The notes under the pieces: model-generated | The model's database searches: none | Told to the model about the DNA's origin: nothing | What the model saw: the letters and a program-made list of their open reading frames with translations, nothing else | Position numbers and translations under genes: made by a program | Shown here: positions 52,664-60,104 of the stretch, piece by piece | Numbering within the stretch: position 1 is the first letter of the stretch | Layout of the letters: every line of letters begins with the position of its first letter | Assembly: GCF_042643265.1 (NCBI RefSeq) | Contig: NZ_JBHRRZ010000038.1 | Coordinates: forward strand, 113,676-177,675 | Direction of reading: 5' to 3' | Length of the DNA stretch: 64,000 bases | DNA from: Virgibacillus_O sediminis | GTDB taxonomy: Bacteria; Bacillota; Bacilli; Bacillales; Amphibacillaceae

Positions 52664-53716
52664 ATGGACTTTACAATCGGGCCAAGAATGGTTAAAACCG
52701 GATTGGCTGTAGCTTTGACATTAATGGTGACCTCCCTCCTTTCCCTGGAGCTTGGGTTCATCGGGGCGATCGCCTCCATCATGGCCATGCGTCCGTCGAT
52801 CATGCGCTCCTTTACCTACATCAAGGACGTCGCTCTTGCGAATACGGTCGGCATCGTCTTCGCTATTCTCGGAGCAATTCTGCTCGGCACGGAGCCAATA
52901 GCCATCGGATTCGTAGTAATCATTTCCATTGCAGTGGTAATTAAACTGGATCTGGAAAGTACCGTAAACCTGGTCGTATTGATGGTTGTCACCCTGATGG
53001 CATCCAGTACCGGCAATGAAATCGATTTGCTCTACGCTTTACAAAGGGTAAGCCTTGTGGCAATTGGTGTACTATCAGCTTTTGTGGTAAATGCACTCAT
53101 TTTTCCGCCAAATCATAAGAAAATGCTATATAAGATGATTAAGACTTCCAGTGACCGCTCCCATCTGCTGTTGCGGGCGATTCCAAATAAGAAAATGAGC
53201 ATTCCGCAGATGAAGGAAGACGAGGAAACTTTGGAAGAGCAAAATAAAAAAGCAAGAGATTATTATCAAGTGATTTATGATGAGCGGAATCGAATGTTCA
53301 TTAAGGAACGGCTGAGTTTTCTCCGGACCATTGTTGTATATAAGCAGATGATTGTTGTGCTTGAAAGACAGTACACATTGATTGAAAGCCTCGATCGGAA
53401 GCTGAGTGAGATTGAGGAAATGTCGGAAAATAAGTCGTTCCTCATCAAGAAGCTGATGGAAGAGATCAATAACTATAGCGAGAATATCATGATGATGTTT
53501 GAAGGGAAAATCATCCTGGATAAGGACTTGCAGCGTGAGACGAAGTCGGCAATGAGGTTGACGATTAATGATCTGATTACTGAACTGCAGGGCTCTGATT
53601 TCCAGAAGTGGACGAAAGTCTTCCCTGTCGCCAACAGTATCATTGATTTGTTTACAGAATTGGAGAGGCTGGAAAAATTGGTGCGCGTTTATCAAATGAA
53701 GGAAGAGAAAAAGTAG
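52664..53716 (+). CDS. Aromatic acid exporter (ArAE/FUSC-like) family membrane protein
   Basis: 350 residues: N-terminal six-helix membrane unit (about 10-150, with MAMRPSIMRSFTYIKDVALANTVG near 41-64) and a C-terminal coiled helical domain (about 160-350). This matches the DUF939/ArAE_1 family of B. subtilis YgaE or YqjA. Proteins of the family are half-length relatives of AaeB-type efflux pumps; the substrate is not known. ATG with GAGGTG upstream. A possible link to the aromatic operon 45 kb away is not supported by position. Confidence 0.88.
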   Translation: MDFTIGPRMVKTGLAVALTLMVTSLLSLELGFIGAIASIMAMRPSIMRSFTYIKDVALANTVGIVFAILGAILLGTEPIAIGFVVIISIAVVIKLDLESTVNLVVLMVVTLMASSTGNEIDLLYALQRVSLVAIGVLSAFVVNALIFPPNHKKMLYKMIKTSSDRSHLLLRAIPNKKMSIPQMKEDEETLEEQNKKARDYYQVIYDERNRMFIKERLSFLRTIVVYKQMIVVLERQYTLIESLDRKLSEIEEMSENKSFLIKKLMEEINNYSENIMMMFEGKIILDKDLQRETKSAMRLTINDLITELQGSDFQKWTKVFPVANSIIDLFTELERLEKLVRVYQMKEEKK

Positions 53717-53727
53717 TTGGATAGTGT

Positions 53728-53875
53728 GGTGCTGGCGCCCGAGGGAGCTGGGGTGCCGCACGAGTTTTGATGCTGGCGCCTGAGTGTAAGGTGCTGAGGC
53801 CCGAGTACGGAAGGCTAGCGCCCGAGTGAGACTGGTTGAAGCTCGAGTTTGGGTGCTGGCGCCCGAGTATAGCAA
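53728..53875 (+). repeat. 21-bp-periodic CGAGT/GGCGCC array C
   Basis: Seven units; CGAGT, or a one-base variant, starts at 53740, 53761, 53781, 53802, 53823, 53844 and 53864, so the spacing is always 20-21 bases. GGCGCCCGAG units occur four times. Same orientation as the other three arrays. It starts 12 bases after the ArAE stop. Confidence 0.9.
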
Positions 53876-53951
53876 ATGGGGTCCGGATGAATTTCCGGGC
53901 CCCATTGTCATTTAATTGACTATCTTTCCTTAGCGAGCACCACTGCCACAT

Positions 53952-53979
53952 AAAAAAAGCCTCGGCAACAGACGAGGCT
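53952..53979 (-). terminator. Minus-strand terminator
   Basis: AGCCTCG, loop, CGAGGCT preceded on the plus strand by A7, so it ends minus-strand transcription. It would serve the possible small frame at 53988-54068. Confidence 0.85.
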
Positions 53980-53987
53980 CTCTGAAT

Positions 53988-54068
53988 CTATCCATTTTTA
54001 GTTTTCTGCTGCTTTCTCCGCTGGATCATCCCCCGGACGACATCCGGCCACTGATTCGGTTGAGGCAT
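53988..54068 (-). CDS. Possible 26-residue peptide
   Basis: ATG CCT CAA CCG AAT ... to TAG, encoding a basic, Gln-rich peptide beginning MPQPNQWPDVV and ending KTKNG. No clear ribosome site precedes it (it overlaps the end of array D), but a strong minus-strand terminator begins 9 bases after its stop, so a transcript is likely. No family recognised. Confidence 0.3.
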   Translation of the reverse strand: MPQPNQWPDVVRGMIQRRKQQKTKNG

Positions 54069-54073
54069 TAAGT

Positions 54074-54165
54074 GGAGTGTGTGGTGCTGCAGCCCGAGTA
54101 AGCATGGCTACGGCACAAGTTGCGGGGACTGGCGCCCGAGTGAACATAGCTACGGCACGTATATG
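54074..54165 (+). repeat. 21-bp-periodic CGAGT/GGCGCC array D
   Basis: GGAGT at 54074, CGAGT at 54095, CAAGT at 54116, CGAGT at 54137 and CGTAT at 54158, spacing exactly 21. The halves alternate GCCCGAGT and GGCACAAGT as in array A. It stops 19 bases short of the terminator for the M20 peptidase. Confidence 0.85.
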
Positions 54166-54183
54166 CCGCTCCGCCATTATTCC

Positions 54184-54214
54184 ATATAAAACCCGGGGTG
54201 CATTTCCCCCGGGT
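54184..54214 (-). terminator. Terminator of the M20 peptidase gene
   Basis: ACCCGGGG, loop, CCCCGGGT followed on the minus strand by TTTTATA, 17 bases after the stop. Confidence 0.85.
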
Positions 54215-54231
54215 CCATTTACTAAGAATCT

Positions 54232-55377
54232 TTATTTCTTGCCGCCGCATTCAGCGAGCAGCATAGCGAACAGGGCGCTGCGCACGGGCATTTGGTCCAG
54301 CACGACCTGTTCATGATTGGCATGGGCCCCATCTCCTACAGGGCCAAGGCCATCCAAGGTTGGTGCGTGTGGGGCCGTGTAGTTGCCATCGCTCGCACCG
54401 CCGCTGGCCATTTCGGTCAGTTCGAAACCAAGGTGGTCTTTGGCCAGCTTTTTAGCTGTGGCGAATAGATCGGCAACTCTGTCCGTACGCTCGAGAGGAG
54501 GACGGTTGATACCGCCCTCCACCTGGATTTTTGTACCTTCCAGCTTTGGCTCCAGATTACGGATAAGCGGCACCGCCCGCTCCAGCTCCTGCTCGGACTC
54601 CACGCGCAGGTCGACTTCCGCCCGGGCCTTTTCGGCTACTACGTTACTTGCGCTGCCTCCTTCGATTTTCCCTACGTTGAAGGTAGTTCCCGTCTCCAGG
54701 TTGCTATGGGAATGGAGGTAAAGGGTCTGATGGGCGATCTCCTCGATAGCGCTCACCCCTTTAGCCGGATCCATGCCCGCATGAGACGGCTTTCCGGTCA
54801 CTTCAATATGGAATACACCAAGACCTTTCCTTGTTGTCTTCAGGCTGCCTTTCTCCGACATGCCCGGTTCCAGTACAAAGACGAACTCACTTTGTTCCGC
54901 CTCTTCCTCGATCATTTTTTTAGAGGAAGGATTGCCAATTTCCTCATCGGAATCGAAAAGGAATACTACCTTTTTATTGAGCTTGATGCCTAAATCCTTC
55001 AGCGCCTTGACGGCAAATATCCCTTGGATCAGACCACCTTTCATATCAAATACGCCCGGGCCATAGGCTTTGCCGTCCTTGATGGTGAATGGCATTTTCT
55101 TAATGGTATCACGTGGCCAGACCGTATCCATATGGGCCAGGACGAGAATCTGCTCCTCTCCCTCGCCCCATTCCGCTTTCACATGATTTCCGTAAATGGC
55201 ATTTTCAATGATGGTGCTCTTGCCGCCGGTCAGGTCCTCAAAGGTTTTCGCAACCCAATCGGCTACCTTATCGACTAATTCCTTATCGAGAGATGGTGAT
55301 TCCTTTTCTACTATTTTTTGCAAGTAATCTACCATCATCTCCTCATCCTGTTTCAGTTGGTCATAAATTTCCCTCAA
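54232..55377 (-). CDS. M20-family metallopeptidase (glutamate carboxypeptidase/CPG2-like)
   Basis: 381 residues, TTG start with AAAGGAGG 7 bases upstream. Catalytic and zinc motifs: LAHMDTVWP near 81-89 (His, Asp), GVFDMKGGL near 111-119, DSDEEIGNPSS near 146-156 (general-base Glu and Glu ligand) and the dimerisation-domain GKPSHAGMDPAKG near 203-215. Close to peptidase T/CPG2 and ArgE/DapE relatives; it removes a C-terminal residue or an acyl group from small amino acid compounds. The upstream ATP-grasp gene is 27 bases away in the same direction, so the two may act on one dipeptide. Confidence 0.9.
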   Translation of the reverse strand: MREIYDQLKQDEEMMVDYLQKIVEKESPSLDKELVDKVADWVAKTFEDLTGGKSTIIENAIYGNHVKAEWGEGEEQILVLAHMDTVWPRDTIKKMPFTIKDGKAYGPGVFDMKGGLIQGIFAVKALKDLGIKLNKKVVFLFDSDEEIGNPSSKKMIEEEAEQSEFVFVLEPGMSEKGSLKTTRKGLGVFHIEVTGKPSHAGMDPAKGVSAIEEIAHQTLYLHSHSNLETGTTFNVGKIEGGSASNVVAEKARAEVDLRVESEQELERAVPLIRNLEPKLEGTKIQVEGGINRPPLERTDRVADLFATAKKLAKDHLGFELTEMASGGASDGNYTAPHAPTLDGLGPVGDGAHANHEQVVLDQMPVRSALFAMLLAECGGKK

Positions 55378-55404
55378 ACATTTGCCTCCTTTGCCTGAAG
55401 AAAT

Positions 55405-56379
55405 CTATTCGATTCGGTGAAGCACCACTTCCGGATACTTCAGCATCGCTACACCATCCTCATAGCTGCTTCCCTGATAAGGAGGATTCTCTTCTCCTTT
55501 CAGATTGCGGACAATGTAGGTCATAAAGTCGCAGCCTGCCTCATAGGCGTGGAGATAACCTGCGCCGAAACGGGGATTTACCTCGGAAAGGTAGAACTTC
55601 CCATTATATTCAAAGCAGTCGATATCGATCGGACCGGCAAATTCCGCTTGGGAAATAAAGTCCTGGACAAGTCCTTGCAATTCTTCATTTCTCACGGAAA
55701 TTGACTTGCTGGTGGCGCCGCCTGTCATTTCAAACTTCTCCTTGATGAACAGGTCCACCAATTCTCCACTGACCATATCTATATAGGCATCCACCCCATA
55801 TTCACGGTCTTTGAGATGCGGCTGGATGATGTACTCCCCCTCTTGGGATAACGCATCCTCCAGTTCAGCCTCCGACTCGACTATCTGGACACCTTGACTG
55901 GCTTTGCCATCTTCCGGCTTGACTACCATTGGGAAGTCCAGTTCCCCTCTTTCCAATCCAGCCTTTGCATCTTTCAGCAAATTATAGGTCGGTACTCCAG
56001 GAAGACTCCGCTCTTTCAAATATTCATAGGTTTTCAATTTATCGCAGCACATTTCCACGATTTCCAGTTTGGAGAGTACCAAGGTCACACCTAGTTTGTC
56101 AAACTTTTCCTTGTGTTGGGCAAGTAATGGAACTTCCTCATCAAGCACAGGAACAATGCCCTTGATGTCATGTTTGCGGCATACCTCCAACACTTCATCA
56201 ATATATCCCTCTTCGTCCGTCCGAGGAATTACTTCCGCCTCATCTGCTGTATATAAAGAGGGAGAATATTTATCCCAATCGGCAGCAATCACCTTGCCGC
56301 CCCCTTCATTTTCTAATGCTTTTTTCAAGTATTGCACAAATTTCACTCTGCTTCCTGTACTGCATATTAGAATATTCAT
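55405..56379 (-). CDS. ATP-grasp domain ligase
   Basis: 324 residues. N-terminal preATP-grasp domain (about 1-100), ATP-grasp domain (about 110-300) with FPMVVKPEDGKASQGV near 149-164 (phosphate loop), PHLKDREYGVDAYID near 186-200 and DIDCFEYNGKFYLSEVNPRFGAG near 253-275 with the metal-binding Glu and Asn. The family joins a carboxylate to an amine through an acyl phosphate. Resembles the PylC/CarB-like group, with an unknown substrate. Pairing with an M20 peptidase suggests make-and-break control of an amino acid conjugate. Confidence 0.88.
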   Translation of the reverse strand: MNILICSTGSRVKFVQYLKKALENEGGGKVIAADWDKYSPSLYTADEAEVIPRTDEEGYIDEVLEVCRKHDIKGIVPVLDEEVPLLAQHKEKFDKLGVTLVLSKLEIVEMCCDKLKTYEYLKERSLPGVPTYNLLKDAKAGLERGELDFPMVVKPEDGKASQGVQIVESEAELEDALSQEGEYIIQPHLKDREYGVDAYIDMVSGELVDLFIKEKFEMTGGATSKSISVRNEELQGLVQDFISQAEFAGPIDIDCFEYNGKFYLSEVNPRFGAGYLHAYEAGCDFMTYIVRNLKGEENPPYQGSSYEDGVAMLKYPEVVLHRIE

Positions 56380-56543
56380 GGTAGCCTCATCCTTATCTTT
56401 AAATTTTTAACTAATTAACCTGTACCTTTTTTCTTTTTGTTGTTATATATTACTCTTTTGCTTTAAAACGAAACATTTAGGGTAAAGGAAATACAAAGAA
56501 ATTTATTATTTTCCCAACAAATCGTAAGAAAAGGAGGACTACC

Positions 56544-56735
56544 ATGGGACTTTCCAACATAGGGATACCCGGCCTGATTCTCATTCTAGTTATCGCTTTG
56601 ATCATCTTTGGACCGAAAAAACTGCCGGAAATTGGCAAAGCATTCGGGGAAACACTGCACTCCTTCAAAAGAGCAGCAGCTGATTTAATGGAGGATGATG
56701 ATACTGCAGAAAAACCTAAAAAAGAACAATCTTGA
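56544..56735 (+). CDS. tatA: Twin-arginine translocase subunit TatA (copy 1)
   Basis: 63 residues, ATG after AGGAGG. One membrane helix (GLILILVIALIIFG, about 10-23), FGPKK hinge and amphipathic helix LPEIGKAFGETLHSFKRAA, then a short charged tail. Forms the protein-conducting pore of the Tat pathway with TatC, which is not in the window. Nearly identical over the first 45 residues to the gene at 57007. Confidence 0.92.
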   Translation: MGLSNIGIPGLILILVIALIIFGPKKLPEIGKAFGETLHSFKRAAADLMEDDDTAEKPKKEQS

Positions 56736-56790
56736 TATTAAAAGGGCTAGGACCTACTAAATTGTTTCTATCAAAAGTGTAACGATGCAC

Positions 56791-56925
56791 GGAATCAGCG
56801 GAGGAAATATGCGCAGACTCCTGCGGAAGGACAGCTCTAGGCGAGACCCGCAGTACGATAACATAAGGAGGCTCACCTAGGCCCCCTGCGGAAAGCAAAG
56901 CATATTTCCGCAGCGGGTTCTAGTA
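56791..56925. repeat. Foldback repeat (GGAAATATGC family) between the two tatA genes
   Basis: Arms GGAAATATGC at 56803 and GCATATTTCC at 56900 with inner GCAGACTCCTGCGGAAGG, GGCGAGACCCGCAGTACG and CCCCCTGCGGAAAGC. Same orientation as the copies at 23.5 kb. Confidence 0.85.
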
Positions 56926-57006
56926 AAGTATATATTTCCATACATACGGTTATACTTTAGCTATAGAACAATTCTCCATACGCATGATAGTAAAGGAGCC
57001 AGTGCC

Positions 57007-57189
57007 ATGGGACTATCCAATATCGGAATACCCGGTTTGATTCTCATCCTGCTCATCTCCCTGATCATCTTCGGGCCGAAGAAACTCCCGGAGATCGGTA
57101 AAGCATTCGGCGAAACACTCTCCTCGTTCAAAAAAGCAACCAGCGAAATCATGGACGACGAGAAGCCGACAGAAGAACCAAAGAAATAA
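57007..57189 (+). CDS. tatA: Twin-arginine translocase subunit TatA (copy 2)
   Basis: 60 residues, ATG with GGAGCC upstream. Same hydrophobic helix (GLILILLISLIIFG), FGPKK and amphipathic helix as copy 1; differs mainly in the tail (KKATSEIMDDEKPTEEPKK). Tandem duplicate separated by a 270-base gap that holds a foldback repeat. Confidence 0.92.
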   Translation: MGLSNIGIPGLILILLISLIIFGPKKLPEIGKAFGETLSSFKKATSEIMDDEKPTEEPKK

Positions 57190-57199
57190 TAATCAAAGA

Positions 57200-57226
57200 A
57201 ACAGGCCGTCAGCGGCCTGTTTTTTC
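57200..57226 (+). terminator. Terminator after the second tatA
   Basis: ACAGGCCG, loop TCAG, CGGCCTGT then T6, 10 bases after the stop. Confidence 0.9.
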
Positions 57227-57268
57227 TGAGCAGGATAATATAAAATTGCAGCCTTCCTTCGTCTCCTT

Positions 57269-57523
57269 TTACCTCTTTCCAAAATGATGAACAGCTTTTT
57301 TCAATGATTGTATATCCTCTTCCATATTCACCAGTTTCTGATCCACCATTTCACCAGCATCATCCAAGCCCTGATTATAGAAGTACGGTCCGATTTCTTT
57401 CGTGATAAAGTCAAGAAAGTTCTCTGCTGCCAGATTACCCAAGTTCTCTCCATGTTCCTCTTCAAAGTAACCCTTTATATTTTCAATCATTTGGTTTTTT
57501 TGTGACTTGTTCCAGTCTGATAT
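57269..57523 (-). CDS. DUF2164 family protein, start codon uncertain
   Basis: The frame holds DUF2164 hallmarks: IKGYFEEEHGENLGNLAAENFLDFITKEIGPYFYNQGL. The only canonical start is an ATG at 57490, which has no ribosome site, yet the frame continues upstream as KWISDWNKSQKNQ, which looks like the normal N terminus, and a strong AGGAGGG lies at 57533-57539. Near that site only ATT (57532) or ATA (57523) are in frame. I give the ATA position as a guess. Function of DUF2164 is unknown; the protein is short and acidic. Confidence 0.6.
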   Translation of the reverse strand: MSDWNKSQKNQMIENIKGYFEEEHGENLGNLAAENFLDFITKEIGPYFYNQGLDDAGEMVDQKLVNMEEDIQSLKKAVHHFGKR

Positions 57524-57570
57524 CCACTTAATCCCTCCTATCTTGCCGCCGACCTATTTCGGAGACATAT

Positions 57571-57610
57571 AAAGACAGGGATACGACATCGATAGTGACT
57601 CGTATCCCTG
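57571..57610. terminator. Terminator of purU
   Basis: CAGGGATACGA and TCGTATCCCTG are perfect 11-bp arms with TCTTTATA on the minus-strand side, 30 bases after the purU stop. Confidence 0.8.
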
Positions 57611-57640
57611 GTCAGCATGAAAGCTTATGCTGTTATCTAC

Positions 57641-58540
57641 TTAAAAGACAATCGTTTTATTGCCATGGACTATGATGCGGTCATCAAGATGCCATTTCAC
57701 CGCACGGGCCAGAACACTGCGCTCGATCTTCTGCCCGATCTTTTTCATGGCATCGACATCGTCGTGGTGGTTCACCCTTCCAATATCCTGCTCGATGATC
57801 GGCCCTTCATCTAAATCATTTGTTACATAGTGGGACGTTGCACCAATCATCTTTACCCCGCGCTGGTAGGCACGCTCATATGGCTTTGCTCCTACGAATG
57901 CCGGGAGAAAAGAGTGGTGGATATTGATGATTCTGTTCTCAAAGCTTTCGACAAAGTCCGGTGTCAGGATCTGCATATACCGGGCCAATACAATCACATC
58001 AATATCATACTCGGCCAGCAATTCCTTCTGTTTCTCCTCGACTTGCCTGCGTATTTCTTTATTTGCCGGTATGTAATAGAACGGAATTCCCAGCGATTCT
58101 ACCATTTCACGGGCATCTTCGTGATTACTGATCACCAGACCGATATTGGCCATCAGATCACCGGACTGCCATTCCCATAGCAATTCCAATAGTGCATGAG
58201 GTTCCTTGGATACGAAGATCGCCATGTTTTTGATTTCACTCACATACATGATCTTCCAATCCATTTGGAATTCTTCTGCAATTGGCTGGAAATCCTCTTC
58301 CAATTTTTTGGACTTCTGGATCAGATTCGGGCAGTCAAATTCGATACGGATGAAAAATTCCCCGCCCATCGGGTCCATTGTATACTGATCGGATTCTACA
58401 ATATTCGCTCCATGCCCCTGCAGGAACTGGGATACTGCGGCTACGATTCCCGGCCGGTCCGGACAGTTGATCAGGAACCGTGCACGATCAGCATTCTTCT
58501 GTTGATAATTCTTTAGTGTTTCTTTTGCATAACTAGTCAT
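57641..58540 (-). CDS. purU: Formyltetrahydrofolate deformylase
   Basis: 299 residues from an ATG with GAGGG 8 bases upstream; the longer frame is not conserved. N-terminal ACT domain (about 20-105, ARFLINCPDRPGIVAAV) and a formyltransferase-fold catalytic domain (about 108-299), catalytic block NIHHSFLPAFVGAKPYERAY near 206-225 and HYVTNDLDEGPIIEQD near 237-252. It hydrolyses 10-formyl-THF to formate and THF, which balances one-carbon pools. Stand-alone gene. Confidence 0.95.
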   Translation of the reverse strand: MTSYAKETLKNYQQKNADRARFLINCPDRPGIVAAVSQFLQGHGANIVESDQYTMDPMGGEFFIRIEFDCPNLIQKSKKLEEDFQPIAEEFQMDWKIMYVSEIKNMAIFVSKEPHALLELLWEWQSGDLMANIGLVISNHEDAREMVESLGIPFYYIPANKEIRRQVEEKQKELLAEYDIDVIVLARYMQILTPDFVESFENRIINIHHSFLPAFVGAKPYERAYQRGVKMIGATSHYVTNDLDEGPIIEQDIGRVNHHDDVDAMKKIGQKIERSVLARAVKWHLDDRIIVHGNKTIVF

Positions 58541-58718
58541 ATTTCTTCCCTCTTCATTCTTTAATTTATCTTCTACTTTATTTGATTTGCCGGGCCTGGT
58601 CAAGACTATTACAGCCATCACTCTATAAAAATACCAGATACAAAATTGCAGCAATACTACCGGCCCTGATTCACTTCCTTCATTTTAGGTTATATATATA
58701 GAAGCAGGAGGTGACCGC

Positions 58719-58952
58719 ATGTATAAAAAAAGTTTGGCAATTGCATATATCCTATGGTTTTTCCTTGGTCAAATCGGTGTCCACCGTTTCTATACAGGCA
58801 GGGCCGGGACTGGTATCATCCAGCTGCTCCTTGGAATCAGCGGCTGGGCGACAACAGCCATCCTAATAGGTTGGATTCCGCTGGCGATTCTGTGGGTTTG
58901 GCTCGTGATTGATATCTTTCTTATCCCAGGGATGTGCCGAGATCCGAAATAA
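58719..58952 (+). CDS. TM2-domain membrane protein
   Basis: 77 residues, ATG with AGGAGGTGACC upstream. Two membrane helices with the TM2 signature AYILWFFLGQIGVHRFYTGRAGTG and the closing WVWLVIDIFLIPGMCRD. Function unknown; common in Bacilli. Confidence 0.9.
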   Translation: MYKKSLAIAYILWFFLGQIGVHRFYTGRAGTGIIQLLLGISGWATTAILIGWIPLAILWVWLVIDIFLIPGMCRDPK

Positions 58953-58956
58953 TGCT

Positions 58957-58995
58957 AAAAGGGAGCTTTGCGGTCATGCCGCAAAGCTCCCCTTA
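58957..58995. terminator. Terminator between the TM2 gene and rhodanese gene
   Basis: GGGAGCTTTGCGG and CCGCAAAGCTCCC are perfect 13-bp arms with flanking A and T runs, between convergent genes. Confidence 0.9.
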
Positions 58996-59052
58996 TATGT
59001 CACTATCTCAATTATTTCCCGGGAAATTAGTTTGTTTTGTCGAACCCCGTTT

Positions 59053-59943
59053 TTACTTTTCTCCTTTTTCCAATGGCAGGGATGGATCTTCCGTCCACTC
59101 AGTCATCGAACCGTCATACATTGCTACATTAGTTTGTCCCAATTTATTCAATAGCAGGGCATTCCAGGTGGCGGCAATTCCACTGCCACAGTAGGTAATG
59201 ACCTTTTTATCGGGATCTAATGCGCCAGCCTTCTCAAAGTTCTCTCTGATTCTGTTATCTTCCAGAAGCTCCTGTGTTTCCGGATTGGAATGGGACCCGA
59301 AAAAAACATGTTCACTGCCCGGGATCCGGCCGCTTCGCTTATACGTATTGGTCTCGCCGCGAAAGTCCGCTTCAGAGAGACTATTGATCAGCACAACATC
59401 GTCATCCTCCATCGCCTTCTTCACATCTTCCTTGGTCGCAAGCATCTCGGGCCTGCGCTCTCCGGTAAAGTTGGCTTTTGGATAAGAACCTGGCTCGGTT
59501 GAGACAGGACGGACTTCTTCTTTCCATTTGGAAAATCCGCCTACGAGTACAGCAACATCATCAAATCCCTCATACTTCAGCTGCCATGCAAGACGGGAAG
59601 CCCAATCATTCGCCACGGTGGACGTGCCCACCTCTGCGCCCCGGTCATAAACAACGGCATATGTTCCGTCACCTACACCAAGTTCACTGATTTTCTCCAC
59701 GAACTGCTCCCTCGGTGGTATCGTAAAGGCAAAAGGGGCATCTGGGTGTGACAGCTCCTTATATAGATCGGCATAGACCGCACCTGGTATATGCTCCTCG
59801 TCATAGGCTTCCCTGCCTGACCAAACTTTGTAGTATCCTTCGGTAGGCTTCAGATAAGTGGTTGCATCCAAGATACGGAGTTTTGGATCATCCAGCCTTT
59901 CTTCCAGCCACTCAGTAGCTACAAATAACGGAAATCCTGCCAT
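59053..59943 (-). CDS. Sulfurtransferase with tandem rhodanese domains (thiosulfate or 3-mercaptopyruvate)
   Basis: 296 residues from an ATG with AGGAGG 9 bases upstream. Two rhodanese domains (about 5-145 and 160-290); the first is inactive (VVYDRGAEVGT), the second has catalytic Cys252 in TYCGSGIAATW. The CGSGIAA loop is near the 3-mercaptopyruvate type but does not settle the donor. Transfers sulfur to cyanide or thiols. Stand-alone. Confidence 0.9.
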   Translation of the reverse strand: MAGFPLFVATEWLEERLDDPKLRILDATTYLKPTEGYYKVWSGREAYDEEHIPGAVYADLYKELSHPDAPFAFTIPPREQFVEKISELGVGDGTYAVVYDRGAEVGTSTVANDWASRLAWQLKYEGFDDVAVLVGGFSKWKEEVRPVSTEPGSYPKANFTGERRPEMLATKEDVKKAMEDDDVVLINSLSEADFRGETNTYKRSGRIPGSEHVFFGSHSNPETQELLEDNRIRENFEKAGALDPDKKVITYCGSGIAATWNALLLNKLGQTNVAMYDGSMTEWTEDPSLPLEKGEK

Positions 59944-60046
59944 CGTTAATCTCCTCCTAAGGTGAAATTTTTCTGATAAAATTTGTCGGTTTAATTGGAA
60001 TATAACACTATACCTCCCTTCCATCAAACAAGATGCCGTTTCAAAC

Positions 60047-60083
60047 CAAAAAGACCGGAACAGCTTCTACTGTTTCCGGCCTT
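60047..60083 (-). terminator. Terminator of the NhaC-type gene
   Basis: AGGCCGGAAACAG, loop, CTGTTCCGGTCT then TTTTTGG on the minus strand, 22 bases after the stop. Confidence 0.88.
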
Positions 60084-60104
60084 ATAAGAAATGAGGAAGC
60101 AATT

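Noticed and set aside
53652..53951. Minus-strand frame of 99 residues rich in Ser, Ala and Pro
   Set aside because: It spans array C and the end of the ArAE gene and its periodic sequence comes from the repeat.
46267..54165. CRISPR array
   Set aside because: The repeated units are 21 bp or 41-42 bp with no unique spacers of constant length, and no cas genes are present.
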